From: Cytophagia bacterium | Lineage (GTDB): Bacteria > Bacteroidota > Bacteroidia > Cytophagales > Spirosomataceae | Length of the DNA: 64,000 nt | Reading direction: 5' to 3' | Assembly: GCA_004293645.1 (NCBI GenBank) | Contig: REAB01000058.1 | Location: 1 to 64,000, forward strand | In this document: positions 1 to 9,512 of the stretch, in pieces | Layout of the letters: each line of letters opens with the position of its first letter | How positions within the stretch are numbered: position 1 is the first letter of the stretch | The notes under the pieces: generated by a model | What the model was told of the DNA's origin: nothing | The model's input: only the letters and a program-made list of their open reading frames with translations | Databases searched by the model: none | Program-made: the position numbers and the translations under genes

Positions 1-75
1 TGTATTTCAAATATTATCCCAAATGATTACAGAAGCGTTGCAAAAAATAATTACCAACAAATCAGTCAGCAATAA

Positions 76-474
76 AATCGTCACGTAGAGTGGAATAAAA
101 TATCTTTTTGTTTGTCGAATGGAAGTTTGGAGAAATACCCGCAAGAAACGCTGGTAGGTTATCAAGCACAGCGATTTTATATAGAGCAATCCTTTAGAAA
201 AGCCAAACAAAATATTGGAATGTGTGAATATCAAGTACGAGGTTGGCTGGCTTGGAATCATCATATCGCATTGAGTATGTTGGCTTTAGCTTTCTTGAGT
301 ATTCAGAAAATGGAGCATCAAGAACAGCTCCCATTATTGTCTTATCGGGACATTAGGGATGCTATAATTGAGAATTTTATGCAAGAAGAGGTCAGAAAAA
401 GTTTTGAAGAAAAACTATATCTAAGGCATCGACAAAGGCAAAAAGATATCAACCGTTTTTACAAGAAAACTTAA
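76..474 (+). pseudogene. IS701/IS4-type DDE transposase, C-terminal remnant
   Basis: The reading frame is open from about 76 with no credible start, and it encodes only the C-terminal part of a DDE transposase. The run YIEQSFRKAKQNIGMCEYQV followed by RGW and WNHHIALSMLA matches the conserved C-terminal region of IS701-like transposases (Y-I/V-E-x-F-x-x-K, then the YQVR-x-W-x-x-W-x-x-H block), which includes the third catalytic acidic residue (Glu). The frame is closed by a stop just upstream (73-75), and no other forward frame in the first 75 bases continues the protein. The element is therefore broken within this window. The C-terminus is lysine/arginine rich and ends naturally at 474. No terminal inverted repeat was recognised downstream. 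It is an inactive remnant unless the frame is restored outside the window. Confidence 0.7.
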
Positions 475-637
475 TCTGTTAAAGTAGAATTAATAAATGC
501 AACAGCTCACTGTTGAGAAAAGGGTATTTTGAAATAGAAAAACACCTGTACCAGCAATGTGAGGTTTTCAAAGAACTGCGAGCCACAATTTTTATTGTAA
601 CTTTGGCGTTATTCTTCAATCACAAAAATTGATTCTG

Positions 638-2617
638 ATGTACCAACGCCTCGCTTTTTTGCTGTTTTGTTTGGGAAATATGACCCCCGTTTTTGCCCAA
701 AATTCGGCCTCCAAATATGACCACCGCGACCTGTTTTACCCGCTTTTTAACTACCAACCCGCCAACGAAACCCGCACGGGTAGCGGCGCACCAGGGCCGC
801 GCTACTGGCAAAACCGCGCCGACTACAAAATCGCCGTGGCACTCAACGAAACCGCCAATACCCTGACCGGCGAAGCAGAAATAAATTATACCAACAACAG
901 CCCCGAACCCTTGCCGTTTGTGTGGTTACAACTCGACCAAAACGCTTTTACAACTACCTCACGCTCAGCCCGAACCACGCCCATCAGCGGCGGGCGATAC
1001 GGCAATATTACTTTTGAAGGCGGCTACACCATCACTTCTGTAACGGTGCAACAAGGCAAAAACAAGGCCACTGAGGCCGATTTTGTCATTACCGATAGCC
1101 GCCTGCAAATCAGATTAACCGACCCCGTAAAACCCAACGGCGACGGCTTAAAAATAAAGATTAACTACACCTTCAAAATACCCAGCTATGGCTCCGACCG
1201 CATGGGCAAACTCGATACCAAAAACGGCATTATTTACGAAATGGCGCAGTGGTATCCGCGCATGTGCGTGTTCGACGACATCGAAGGTTGGAACGTATTG
1301 CCTTACCTTGGCGCAGGAGAGTTTTACTTAGAATACGGCGACTTTGAGTACGTCGTGAGCGTGCCGCAAGATTTTGTGGTGGTGGGCTCGGGCGAATTGA
1401 CCAACGCCGCCGAAGTGCTAACGCCCACGCAAATGAAGCGCATGGAAGAAGCTCAAAAAAGCGACAAAACGGTCATTATCAGAAGCAAAGAGGAAGTAAA
1501 AAACAACAAAATAAATTTGGTAAATGTAGCCAACAAAACGTGGCGGTTTCGGTGTAACAATGCCCGTGATGTGGCCTTTGGAATGTCGCGGGCGTTTGTG
1601 TGGGACGCGGCCAAAATAAACCTGCCGAGCGGCAAAACCGCGCTGGCGCAGTCGGCTTATACCGCCGAAAACGCGGGCGAAGACGGCTGGGGACGCTCTA
1701 CCGAGTACGTAAAAGGCTGCATTGAATTTTATTCCAAGCATTTGATGGAATACCCCTACCCCGTGGCTACCAACGTGGCCGGAACGGTAGGCGGCATGGA
1801 ATACCCAGGCATTGTATTTTGCGCCCACAACGACCAAAAAGAAGCACTTTGGGGCGTAACCGACCACGAATTTGGCCACACGTGGTTTCCGATGATTGTG
1901 GGCAGCAACGAGCGCAAATTTGCGTGGATGGACGAGGGCTTCAATACCTTTATCAACATGCTTTCGGCAGAGGCTTTCAACAACGGCGAGTACAACCGCG
2001 AGCGCATTGACAACCTCCAAGACCTTGCGCCCGCGCTCTTCCGCGACGATGCCGACCCCATCATGACCATTCCCGACGTAATAAAAAGCAGCAATTTGGG
2101 CTGGGAGGCTTACTACAAACCCGCCATTGGCCTCAAAATACTGCGCGAGTCGGTGCTGGGCCGCGACCGCTTCGACTACGCTTTTAAGCAATACATAAAA
2201 CGATGGGCGTTTAAACACCCCATGCCCCAAGATTTTTTTAGAACCATCGAAGATGCCGCTGGCGAAGATTTGGGCTGGTTTTGGAAAGGCTGGTTTTATG
2301 AAAATTACAAATTAGACCAAGCCGTTAAACAGGTACAATACGTGGAACAAAACCCCGAAAAAGGGGCAATTATTACGCTCGAAAATCTCGAAAAGTGGGC
2401 GATGCCCGTAGTCATTGAACTCGAAGAAACGAGCGGCAAAAAGACCCGCGTCGAAATGCCCGTTGAAATTTGGCAGCGCGGCAGCACTTGGACTTTTAAA
2501 AGCAGCACCAAAACCGCGCTCAAATCGGTAACGATTGACCCCGAATTTAAAATGCCCGACGTAAATCCGCGCAACAACACGTGGCAACCGCTGAAAAGTA
2601 ATGTTGAAACTAATTAG
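638..2617 (+). CDS. Secreted M1-family zinc metallopeptidase
   Basis: This is a zinc aminopeptidase-like hydrolase of family M1. From the ATG at 638 the protein begins with a short hydrophobic signal peptide ending PVFAQ, so export is likely. The N-terminal beta-sandwich covers about residues 30-260. The catalytic domain carries GGMEYPG, the HEFGH zinc motif (H410, E411, H414) and the third zinc ligand E433 in WMDEGF, with the usual 18-residue spacing. The length of about 659 residues fits Bacteroidota M1 proteins that lack the long ERAP C-terminal domain. A TTG nine bases upstream also extends the frame, but the ATG gives the better signal peptide. The gene stands alone, with a transposase remnant upstream and an Rpn gene downstream. 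Substrate specificity cannot be read from the sequence. Confidence 0.92.
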   Translation: MYQRLAFLLFCLGNMTPVFAQNSASKYDHRDLFYPLFNYQPANETRTGSGAPGPRYWQNRADYKIAVALNETANTLTGEAEINYTNNSPEPLPFVWLQLDQNAFTTTSRSARTTPISGGRYGNITFEGGYTITSVTVQQGKNKATEADFVITDSRLQIRLTDPVKPNGDGLKIKINYTFKIPSYGSDRMGKLDTKNGIIYEMAQWYPRMCVFDDIEGWNVLPYLGAGEFYLEYGDFEYVVSVPQDFVVVGSGELTNAAEVLTPTQMKRMEEAQKSDKTVIIRSKEEVKNNKINLVNVANKTWRFRCNNARDVAFGMSRAFVWDAAKINLPSGKTALAQSAYTAENAGEDGWGRSTEYVKGCIEFYSKHLMEYPYPVATNVAGTVGGMEYPGIVFCAHNDQKEALWGVTDHEFGHTWFPMIVGSNERKFAWMDEGFNTFINMLSAEAFNNGEYNRERIDNLQDLAPALFRDDADPIMTIPDVIKSSNLGWEAYYKPAIGLKILRESVLGRDRFDYAFKQYIKRWAFKHPMPQDFFRTIEDAAGEDLGWFWKGWFYENYKLDQAVKQVQYVEQNPEKGAIITLENLEKWAMPVVIELEETSGKKTRVEMPVEIWQRGSTWTFKSSTKTALKSVTIDPEFKMPDVNPRNNTWQPLKSNVETN

Positions 2618-2664
2618 GTGTACTACAAAGATAAATTCAGCTATTTTTGTAAAAAACTACTTAC

Positions 2665-3567
2665 ATGACTCCCGAAAAATATATCAACCCATTTACTGAT
2701 TTTGGATTTAAGAAAATCTTTGGTGAAGAAGCCAATAAAGATTTATTGATTGATTTTTTGAATAGCTTTTTTGAGGAAAACCAACAGATAGAATCATTAG
2801 AATATATCAAATCTGAAAAATTAGGAAACGCTGCAACTGACCGCAAAGCGATTTATGATTTGTATTGTAAAACCAAAAATGATGAACGATTTATAGTTGA
2901 AATTCAAAAGGCAAAGCAGGATTTTTTCAAGGACAGAAGCGTTTATTATGCCTCGTTTCCCATTCAAGAGCAAGCACTCAAGGGAGATTGGAACTACAGG
3001 CTGATGCCTGTTTACACGGTTGGTATCTTAAATTTTGTTTTTGCCGACCATAAAAATGAAGAGGACACGCTGTTTCATAAAGTACAATTGAAAGACCAAG
3101 TGGGCAAGGTATTTTATGACAAACTGACTTTTATTTATTTGGAATTACCAAAATTCAACAAAACCATTGACGAATTAGAAACACAATTTGACAAATGGCT
3201 GTACCTTTTCAAGTACCTTCCATTGTTAGACGAACTACCAGACAAATTCAAAGATAAGATATTTCAAAAACTATTTACAATAGCCGAAATAGCCAAATTC
3301 AGCAGAGATGAGCGCAGCGATTACGAAAACAGCCTAAAGTATTTGAGAGATTTAGGAAATGTCATAGACACTGCCAAGCGTGAAGGCGAGCAAATCGGAT
3401 TAGAAAAAGGCGAGCAAATTGGATTAGAAAAAGGCGAGCAAATTGCTAAAAAGAAAGCAATTGTACAGGCACTGAAAACAGGCTTATTGACAATAGAACA
3501 AATTGCTGAAATATTTGAGGTAACACTCAAAGAGGTACTGATGCTAAAATCAGGAGCGAATATATAG
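2665..3567 (+). CDS. Rpn family recombination-promoting nuclease / PD-(D/E)XK transposase-like protein
   Basis: The start NPFTDFGFKKIFG and the later IYDLYCKTKNDERFIVEIQ with KAKQDFFKDRSVYYAS are hallmarks of the Rpn/PDDEXK_2 family. These are DNA endonucleases once annotated as transposases and now tied to recA-independent recombination and phage defence. The candidate nuclease core is D at about residue 70 (IYDLY) followed by the VEIQ strand, where Q replaces the usual K of the motif. The C-terminal third is charged and carries a tandem repeat (GEQIGLEK). The gene is visibly lower in GC than the peptidase upstream, which suggests transfer. The last 100 codons contain no in-frame ATG before the M six codons from the end. 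An internally started antitoxin form, reported for E. coli Rpn, would therefore need TTG or GTG here. Confidence 0.85.
   Translation: MTPEKYINPFTDFGFKKIFGEEANKDLLIDFLNSFFEENQQIESLEYIKSEKLGNAATDRKAIYDLYCKTKNDERFIVEIQKAKQDFFKDRSVYYASFPIQEQALKGDWNYRLMPVYTVGILNFVFADHKNEEDTLFHKVQLKDQVGKVFYDKLTFIYLELPKFNKTIDELETQFDKWLYLFKYLPLLDELPDKFKDKIFQKLFTIAEIAKFSRDERSDYENSLKYLRDLGNVIDTAKREGEQIGLEKGEQIGLEKGEQIAKKKAIVQALKTGLLTIEQIAEIFEVTLKEVLMLKSGANI
3385..3444 (+). repeat. 24-bp tandem repeat inside the Rpn gene (2.5 copies)
   Basis: Two nearly identical 24-bp units (3385-3408 and 3409-3432, one base different) and a half unit encode GEQIGLEK-GEQIGLEK-GEQI. The unit is a multiple of three, so copy-number change would alter length without shifting frame. 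Confidence 0.85.
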
Positions 3568-4081
3568 AAACGACAACCTGCCCGCTTGGTCGAAACCGAA
3601 GGAAATTAGAGTTTGATAACCATATTTTTTGGGTAATCCACACTTGTGCACCTGCGTTCAAGTTTAGATTATAATGGGCATTTCTGAAAACCCATTTTCG
3701 TATAATTTGTTTATTATAAACATCTTATGCGTTTTTAATTTACAAAGTAATCGTTTTAAAACCTTTCGGAAACCTGCAACGTTTTCAAGCGTTTTCAGGA
3801 ATACACCGCCTGCAACACATATTTCTCAGAGTTGCAGAAACCCGTGCGTATTTCGCCGCCTGCCATACTCCAAGCGTGGCCTTCTGTACACCATTTATTT
3901 CAACTATTTTGCGTAACGTTTGGGGGTAAAGCCCCCGTCAATTGTCGTCCATGAGTCGCAACGTTAGTGCCGTTTATCGTTATTTTTTGGTAGCCCATAC
4001 CAAATTTGTACAATTAAAAGAAACCAAAACATAGCTTTACGACGTTTTAGTATTGAAAAAGTGAAAAACAACCAAAATGCC
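3568..4081. other. Intergenic region, no supported gene
   Basis: About 510 bases lie between the Rpn gene and the TonB receptor. An open frame for 80 residues (3674-3916) has no recognisable domain, and its composition looks non-coding. A short hairpin (GGGGG-TAAAG-CCCCC, 3922-3936) is the only structure seen. The promoter of the receptor must lie in the A/T-rich 3970-4060 part, but no clean consensus was found. Confidence 0.5.
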
Positions 4082-6448
4082 ATGATTAAAAAAATATCTA
4101 TTCTATTGCTGCTCCTCACAACGGGGTATTTTACTTTTGCCCAAACCGAAAAACACAGCATTAGCGGCTACTTGCGCGACGCTGCCAACGGCGAAAGCCT
4201 CATCGGGGTGTCGGTTTATGTGCGCGAACTCGGCACTGGCACAGTGAGCAACGACTATGGTTTTTATTCGCTTTCGCTCGTCAAGGGCAATTACACGCTG
4301 GTAATCAACTATCTGGGCTACGAAAAGACTGAAAAAAGCATCGTTATAAACAATGCTGACCAGACCGTCAACATCGAACTCAAAGACGAAACCCAGAAGC
4401 TCAAAGAAGTAGTAATAACCGCCCAAAAAGAAGACGAAAACGTGCGAAGCGTGGAAATGTCGGTTAATAAAGTAGAAATGAAAACCATCAGAAGAATGCC
4501 TGCGCTGCTGGGTGAGGTGGACGTGATTCGCAGTATTCAGCTTTTGCCGGGCGTAACCACCGTGGGCGAAGGCGCGTCGGGGTTTAACGTGCGAGGCGGC
4601 AACATTGACCAAAACCTCATCTTGCTCGACGAAGCGCCCGTTTACAATTCTTCGCATTTGTTTGGTTTTTTCTCGGTCTTCAATCCCGATGCCGTCAAAG
4701 ACGTAAAACTCATCAAAGGCGGTGTGCCAGCACAGTACGGCGGGCGGCTTTCTTCGATTTTGGACGTGCGCTTGAAAGAAGGCAACGCCAAAAAGCCCGA
4801 ATTAAACGGCGGAATTGGTACTATTTTTAGCCGTTTTAGCTACGAGCGGCCTTTCTTAAAAAACCGTGGGTCGTTTATTGTGGCGGCACGGCGGTCGTAC
4901 ATTGACGTGCTGGCCAAGCCTTTTTTGCGGGGCGATTTGGCGAGTTCCCGCTTCAATTTTTATGACCTCACCGCCAAAGCCAACTACCGCATCAACGACA
5001 AAAATACGGTGTTTGTGTCGGGCTACTTTGGGCGTGATGTTTTCGGGGCCGACTTTGGTTTTGAGTGGGGCAATGGCACCGCTACCGCCCGCTGGAACCA
5101 CGTTTTCAACAGTAAGTTGTTTATGAACCTCACCACCTATTATTCAAGTTACACCTACGCGCTCGAATCTGACCGCAACAATAAGAGCGTGAGTGGCGAT
5201 AAATTTAAGTGGAATTCGAGCATTAAGAATTGGAGCGTAAAACCCGATTTTTCTTATTACCTCACACCCAACAACTTGGTTACGTTTGGCGGGCAATACA
5301 TCAACTACGATTCACAACCTGGCGCGGCCACGGCTACCTCGCGGGGCGAGTCGCGCAATATAAGTTTAGAGCCACGCTTTGCCGACGAGTCGGCGTTGTA
5401 CGTGGCCAACGACCAAAAACTCTCCGAGCGGTTTTCGGTGCAATATGGCCTGCGCTACTCGTATTTTAGGAATTTAGCTCCTGGCAAATCGTTCGACTTT
5501 CAAGAAGTAGTACCAGGCGAGCGCCAAGTGCCGATTTTCCCAGCTCAACAATATGCGAGCGGCGTTATCAATACTTTTGGCAATTTTGAGCCACGTTTGT
5601 CGGCCAAATTTGAGTTTTCGCCGTCGGCCTCCTTGAAAGTAAGCTACAACCGCATGGCGCAATATTTGCACTTGCTTTCCAACACCGCCGCCAGTTCTCC
5701 GCTCGACGTTTGGACGCTCAGTTCGCGGCTTATCAAGCCCCAAATAGCCGACCAAATAGCCTTGGGCTACTTTCAAAACTTAAAAGACAACGCCTACGAA
5801 ACGTCGGTAGAGGTGTATTACAAAGACCTGCAAAATCAGATTGATTACGTGCGCAACTCAGATTTGTTGCTCAATCAGTTTTTGGAAGGCGACTTGCTTT
5901 TTGGCAAAGGCCGCGCCTACGGGGCGGAGTTTTATGTAAAGAAAAACAAAGGCAATTTAACGGGTTGGTTGAGCTATACGCTGGCCCGCACGGAGCGGCA
6001 AATAGATGGGTTAAACAGCAATAATTGGTTCCCGTCGCGGTTTGACAGAACGCACAGCTTGAGTGCCGTTGCGCTGTATCAGTTGAGCGAGCGTTGGAGT
6101 TTTTCGGCCAACTTTGCGTTTAGCAGCGGCACACCCGCCACTTTTCCTACCAATCGCTATGAGTGGAATGGCTGGGCCATCAAAAACAATTTTGAAGATG
6201 CCCGCAACAATTTCAGGATTGCGCCTTACCATCGTTTAGACTTTGGAGCCACTTACAAACCCAAGCGCAAACTCTTCAAGCGCGGCCAGGGCGAGTATGT
6301 TTTCTCGGTCTATAATGTGTACAATCGCCGCAATCCATTTTCAGTATTCATGCGCGAAAACCCCGATGTTCCACTTACCACCGAAGCGGTGCGCTTTTCG
6401 GTTATTGGCTCGGTAGTGCCCGCTGTAACGTATAATTTTAAGTTTTAA
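4082..6448 (+). CDS. TonB-dependent outer-membrane receptor with CarboxypepD_reg-like domain
   Basis: This is an outer-membrane active transporter of the TonB family. Starting at the ATG at 4082, the protein opens with a classical signal peptide (MIKKISILLLLLTTGYFTFA). A carboxypeptidase-regulatory-like Ig fold follows (about residues 25-110, with SGYLRDAANGESLIGVSVYV). The plug domain is next (GFNVRGGNIDQNLILLDEAP) and the beta-barrel runs to a C-terminal aromatic-rich strand ending YNFKF. A GTG 21 bases upstream would give a longer, less signal-like N-terminus. It resembles the receptor at 39114 in order of domains and in many motifs (VYNSSHLFGFFSVFN; QYLHLLSNT). The neighbouring DUF4249 lipoprotein suggests a transport pair. 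The ligand is unknown, and nothing nearby points to glycans or iron. Confidence 0.92.
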   Translation: MIKKISILLLLLTTGYFTFAQTEKHSISGYLRDAANGESLIGVSVYVRELGTGTVSNDYGFYSLSLVKGNYTLVINYLGYEKTEKSIVINNADQTVNIELKDETQKLKEVVITAQKEDENVRSVEMSVNKVEMKTIRRMPALLGEVDVIRSIQLLPGVTTVGEGASGFNVRGGNIDQNLILLDEAPVYNSSHLFGFFSVFNPDAVKDVKLIKGGVPAQYGGRLSSILDVRLKEGNAKKPELNGGIGTIFSRFSYERPFLKNRGSFIVAARRSYIDVLAKPFLRGDLASSRFNFYDLTAKANYRINDKNTVFVSGYFGRDVFGADFGFEWGNGTATARWNHVFNSKLFMNLTTYYSSYTYALESDRNNKSVSGDKFKWNSSIKNWSVKPDFSYYLTPNNLVTFGGQYINYDSQPGAATATSRGESRNISLEPRFADESALYVANDQKLSERFSVQYGLRYSYFRNLAPGKSFDFQEVVPGERQVPIFPAQQYASGVINTFGNFEPRLSAKFEFSPSASLKVSYNRMAQYLHLLSNTAASSPLDVWTLSSRLIKPQIADQIALGYFQNLKDNAYETSVEVYYKDLQNQIDYVRNSDLLLNQFLEGDLLFGKGRAYGAEFYVKKNKGNLTGWLSYTLARTERQIDGLNSNNWFPSRFDRTHSLSAVALYQLSERWSFSANFAFSSGTPATFPTNRYEWNGWAIKNNFEDARNNFRIAPYHRLDFGATYKPKRKLFKRGQGEYVFSVYNVYNRRNPFSVFMRENPDVPLTTEAVRFSVIGSVVPAVTYNFKF

Positions 6449-6481
6449 GAGAAAGAAGTAATTTTGTAAAAAACAAAAAAC

Positions 6482-6670
6482 ATGGAAACCAAAATTAATG
6501 CTGAACAAAGCTCATTAGAAGCCCAAGAGTTGGCTAAAAAGCTAATAGCAAGCAAAAAGAAAGCGCATGAAGAAGCCAAGTATGCCATGCAAAATCCGCA
6601 AGTGCAAGAAGTTGTTCAAAGACTAAAAAAACGCAATGCAGAACGAGGAACACCCATTATTAGGTTATGA
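6482..6670 (+). CDS. Small hypothetical protein, first gene of a two-gene module
   Basis: This 62-residue, highly charged protein (many K, E, Q) is probably mostly helical and has no signal peptide or membrane segment. It starts 34 bases after the TonB receptor and overlaps the next gene by 35 bases in another frame, so the two are almost certainly translationally coupled. The lower GC content of both genes against the receptor and DUF4249 genes on either side suggests that they entered as a unit. Size, charge and overlap recall antitoxin genes, but there is no recognisable DNA-binding or antitoxin motif. The function is unknown. Confidence 0.65.
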   Translation: METKINAEQSSLEAQELAKKLIASKKKAHEEAKYAMQNPQVQEVVQRLKKRNAERGTPIIRL

Positions 6671-7154
6671 TTTTGAGTTTTTGGGAGGACTTGACAATTC
6701 TTATTACTTCATTACAAAAAATGAGATAGTTTACGAGGTCAAGTTTAAAACCAGCGGGTATGTTTTTGATAAACTACCCGCCATTCAGTCCCATACTTTC
6801 GAGTTTATTATTGAAGTTATCGAAAACCCGAAAGGCACAGCAGTACCTTTTGATAATATGATGCGTAATACTGTTGCAGCTATCATATTGGATTTTTTCA
6901 ACCATGATAAAACGGTTGTAATTTATGTTTGTGATACTTCCGACGCTCGTGGTATGGCTCGTTTTAGAAAATTTAATTCTTGGTTTTCCACACACCCTGC
7001 CGCTGCTAAATTCAGCAAACACGATATTGGCTTGATGGAAGTCAATGAAACTCCTTTTTTTGCTTCTATAATCACTCGCATTGATAATCCGTTGGGACGA
7101 CAAGTAGTATGGCAATTTCTTGAACTGGCCACTCAGTACAACCAACCTAAATAA
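6636..7154 (+). CDS. DUF6169-like hypothetical protein, second gene of the module
   Basis: This 172-residue soluble protein begins with a beta-rich part (YDFEFLGGLDNSYYFITKN, then YEVKF) and has a central helix around MMRNTVAAIILDFF. A strand and motif follow (VVIYVCDTSDARGMARFRKF with NSWF). Its layout resembles the Bacteroidota family DUF6169, an assignment made from memory of the pattern and therefore tentative. The ATG at 6636 lies inside the preceding small gene, and the stop is 11 bases before the DUF4249 lipoprotein gene, so it sits within what should be a receptor/lipoprotein operon. Lower GC than its neighbours fits later insertion. A toxin or defence role is possible but unproven. 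Confidence 0.65.
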   Translation: MQNEEHPLLGYDFEFLGGLDNSYYFITKNEIVYEVKFKTSGYVFDKLPAIQSHTFEFIIEVIENPKGTAVPFDNMMRNTVAAIILDFFNHDKTVVIYVCDTSDARGMARFRKFNSWFSTHPAAAKFSKHDIGLMEVNETPFFASIITRIDNPLGRQVVWQFLELATQYNQPK

Positions 7155-7165
7155 AATTTTTAGCT

Positions 7166-8062
7166 ATGAAAAAAATAATTATTCTTGCCCTTGCTGTGGG
7201 ATTTTTAAGCAGCTGCGAAGACGTAGTACCGATTGACGTAACGCCTGGGCCTACGCAATTAGTGATAGACGGCTGGCTCACCGACCAGCCCGGGCCGCAG
7301 CAAATAAAACTCACCAATTCGGCGGCTTATTTCGAAAACTCACCTGCCAAACCCGTACTGGGTGCTACCGTAACCGTAGCCGACGAAAAAGGCCGTATTT
7401 TTGAATTCAAAGACCTCAAAAATAATGGTGTGTATGTGTGGAATCCCGCCTCAGTCCGCGACACCCTTGCCCGCCGTGGATTGCGCTATGGTTTACAAAT
7501 CAAAACAGGTACTGAAGAGTACGTAGCCCAAACCGCCTTCAACCGCGTACCAAAGATTGACTCCATTACTTATTTTTCCGAAAAACCCGCCGTTGCACCC
7601 CAAAAAGGGCCAAAAGAAGGCTTTAGAGCAGAATTTTGGAGCCGCGACCCCACAGGTAGGGGCGATTGCTATTGGATAAAAGCCTTCAAAAATAACAAAT
7701 ATTTCAATCGTACCGAAAACATTGCCGTGGCCTACGACGGGGCGTTTAGTCAGGGATCAGCCTCCGACGGATTGATTTTTATCTTGCCCATTCGGCGGTC
7801 TATCAATCCTGAACTGTGGGCTGAAAAAGACACCGTTCGGGTAGAGTTGCACGCTGTTCCGCTCGAAGCCTACTATTTTTTGCAACAAGTGCAGCAAGAA
7901 GGAGGCAATCAAGGCTTGTTTGCTACGCCGCCCGCCAATATTTTGACCAACGTGCTCAACCGCGATGCCAAAGGGCGCAAAGCCCTGGGTTTCTTCGGCG
8001 CGTCGTCGGTGAGTAGCTTTACCACCATAATTGACTCTAAAAAAGCCAAACCCAAAGAGTAA
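7166..8062 (+). CDS. DUF4249 family lipoprotein
   Basis: This is a predicted lipoprotein. The signal peptide ends in the lipobox FLSSC, so Cys16 or so would be acylated. The mature part matches DUF4249: an N-terminal segment with TQLVIDGWLTDQPGPQQIKL and an immunoglobulin-like GATVTVADEKGR region, then a middle region with FRAEFWSRDPTGRGDCYWIK. In Bacteroidota such proteins are usually encoded directly behind a TonB receptor and are thought to act with it at the outer membrane. Here the receptor at 4082 is upstream, but two small genes intervene. The paralogue at 41535 keeps the direct arrangement. The molecular role of the family is not known. Confidence 0.85.
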   Translation: MKKIIILALAVGFLSSCEDVVPIDVTPGPTQLVIDGWLTDQPGPQQIKLTNSAAYFENSPAKPVLGATVTVADEKGRIFEFKDLKNNGVYVWNPASVRDTLARRGLRYGLQIKTGTEEYVAQTAFNRVPKIDSITYFSEKPAVAPQKGPKEGFRAEFWSRDPTGRGDCYWIKAFKNNKYFNRTENIAVAYDGAFSQGSASDGLIFILPIRRSINPELWAEKDTVRVELHAVPLEAYYFLQQVQQEGGNQGLFATPPANILTNVLNRDAKGRKALGFFGASSVSSFTTIIDSKKAKPKE

Positions 8063-8149
8063 AAAGTGAGTAACAAAAAACGACGAGGCAGCCCCTGCGG
8101 TAGTGAACAAAAGTGTGAGAATAGTCTTGGTTAAATTCCAATCAATCAT

Positions 8150-9214
8150 ATGAAAATAGACAACCCCGTTTCAGTTCGGCAAGGTGAAGAACTGGATATC
8201 AACAAACTGAGTAGTTACGTAGCTTTGCAAGTGCCTGATTTTGGGCAGATTGTGGAAGTAAAGCAGTTTCCAGGGGGCTATTCTAACTTGACTTATTTTC
8301 TAAAAACCGATGCCGACCGCGCGTACGTACTGCGCCGCCCGCCGTTTGGAGCCAAGCACATCAAAGGTGGCCACGACATGGGGCGCGAGTTTCGGGTGCT
8401 GTCGGCACTCCAAACTGCTGGCTACTCCAAAGTGCCCAAAGTACTGCTCTTCTGCGAAGACGACAGCATTTTAGACTGTCCATTTTATATCATGGAGCGA
8501 GTGCAAGGCGTGGTGCTACGGGCGCAAACCGCCCCCAAAATGGCCATCGAACCCACCACGATGCGCCAAATGTCGGAGGCATTGGTAGATAACATGGTGG
8601 CTCTGCACAGCATTGATATTTACCAAACAGGCTTGATTGCATTGGGCAAGCCAGAGGGCTACATTCAGCGGCAAGTAGAAGGTTGGCAAAAACGGTACGT
8701 TAATTCTCAAACCGACGACATAGCGGCCATGACCGAACTCTATGCGTGGTTGGTAAAAAATATGCCCGCCGACGGCCCGCCCACGCTGCTCCACAATGAC
8801 TACAAATACGACAATGTCATATTAAACACCCAAGATTTGAGCGAAATTGTGGCCGTACTCGACTGGGAAATGTGTACCGTGGGCGACCCGCTCATGGATT
8901 TGGGTACTTCCTTGTCTTATTGGTCGGAAGATACGGACGATGCTTTTGCCAAGTCTTTCAATTTTACGTGGCTGCCTGGCAACTTAACCCGTGCTGAGTT
9001 TGCCCAACGCTACGCCCAAAAAAGTGGCCGCGATGTGTCCAATCTGCTCTATTTTTACGTGTTTGGCTTGTTCAAAAATGCCGTTGTTATCCAACAAATT
9101 TACGCCCGTTGGAAAAACGGTTTTAGCAAAGATGAGCGGTTTGCCAACTTACTTTTGGGCGTACAATCGTTGAGCCACACGGCCACCAAGGCCATTGAGC
9201 GCGGGAGTTTGTAA
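8150..9214 (+). CDS. APH-type phosphotransferase family protein (ACAD10/11-like)
   Basis: This soluble kinase-fold protein has a GGYSNLTYFLKTD nucleotide-binding loop and the lysine-lacking strand YVLRRPPFG. The catalytic loop LLHNDYKYDNVILN (Asp within HNDYKYDN) is followed by VLDWEMCTVGDPLMDLG, whose Asp is the metal ligand. This subfamily is the aminoglycoside-phosphotransferase-like domain related to the N-terminus of human ACAD10/ACAD11, and is often linked to hydroxyacyl-CoA or fatty-acid breakdown rather than antibiotic resistance. The 354-residue length is typical of the stand-alone bacterial form. No acyl-CoA dehydrogenase lies next to it in this window, so the substrate is open. Confidence 0.85.
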   Translation: MKIDNPVSVRQGEELDINKLSSYVALQVPDFGQIVEVKQFPGGYSNLTYFLKTDADRAYVLRRPPFGAKHIKGGHDMGREFRVLSALQTAGYSKVPKVLLFCEDDSILDCPFYIMERVQGVVLRAQTAPKMAIEPTTMRQMSEALVDNMVALHSIDIYQTGLIALGKPEGYIQRQVEGWQKRYVNSQTDDIAAMTELYAWLVKNMPADGPPTLLHNDYKYDNVILNTQDLSEIVAVLDWEMCTVGDPLMDLGTSLSYWSEDTDDAFAKSFNFTWLPGNLTRAEFAQRYAQKSGRDVSNLLYFYVFGLFKNAVVIQQIYARWKNGFSKDERFANLLLGVQSLSHTATKAIERGSL

Positions 9215-9512
9215 TTTGTGCGGTATTTCGTTCTAAAAATGGTTATTGAATTAGAAACAGATGCCCAAAAACAGCCCAATTGCTCAAACGAATTATACTT
9301 TTACAGCAACTCCTCGCTAAATTTTCACCAACCTATTTCAAAACCAAACGCACAACTGCCGTTGGGGTTTGAAAATGTGCTATTTGATAGCTGAATATTT
9401 GCCATTTGTTAAATAATTGCGCCGCCCAAACTTTTTTTGCGCTAAAATGCGTTTATTTACGGCATTGTACCGTTAATGTTTAACAAATAATCAATCACTT
9501 AGTTTACTTTAC
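9215..9512. other. Intergenic region upstream of the FKBP gene
   Basis: About 300 bases. A 51-codon open frame (9239-9394) shows no recognisable domain and is not called. The A/T-rich stretch 9425-9480 probably holds the promoter of the isomerase, but it does not match the TTTG/TAnnTTTG consensus cleanly. Confidence 0.4.

Noticed and set aside
3674-3916. Open frame of 80 residues in the spacer before the first TonB receptor
   Set aside because: No domain, no start context, and composition like non-coding DNA.
9239-9394. Small open frame of 51 residues before the FKBP gene
   Set aside because: No similarity or motif recognised, and no promoter or operon position supports it.
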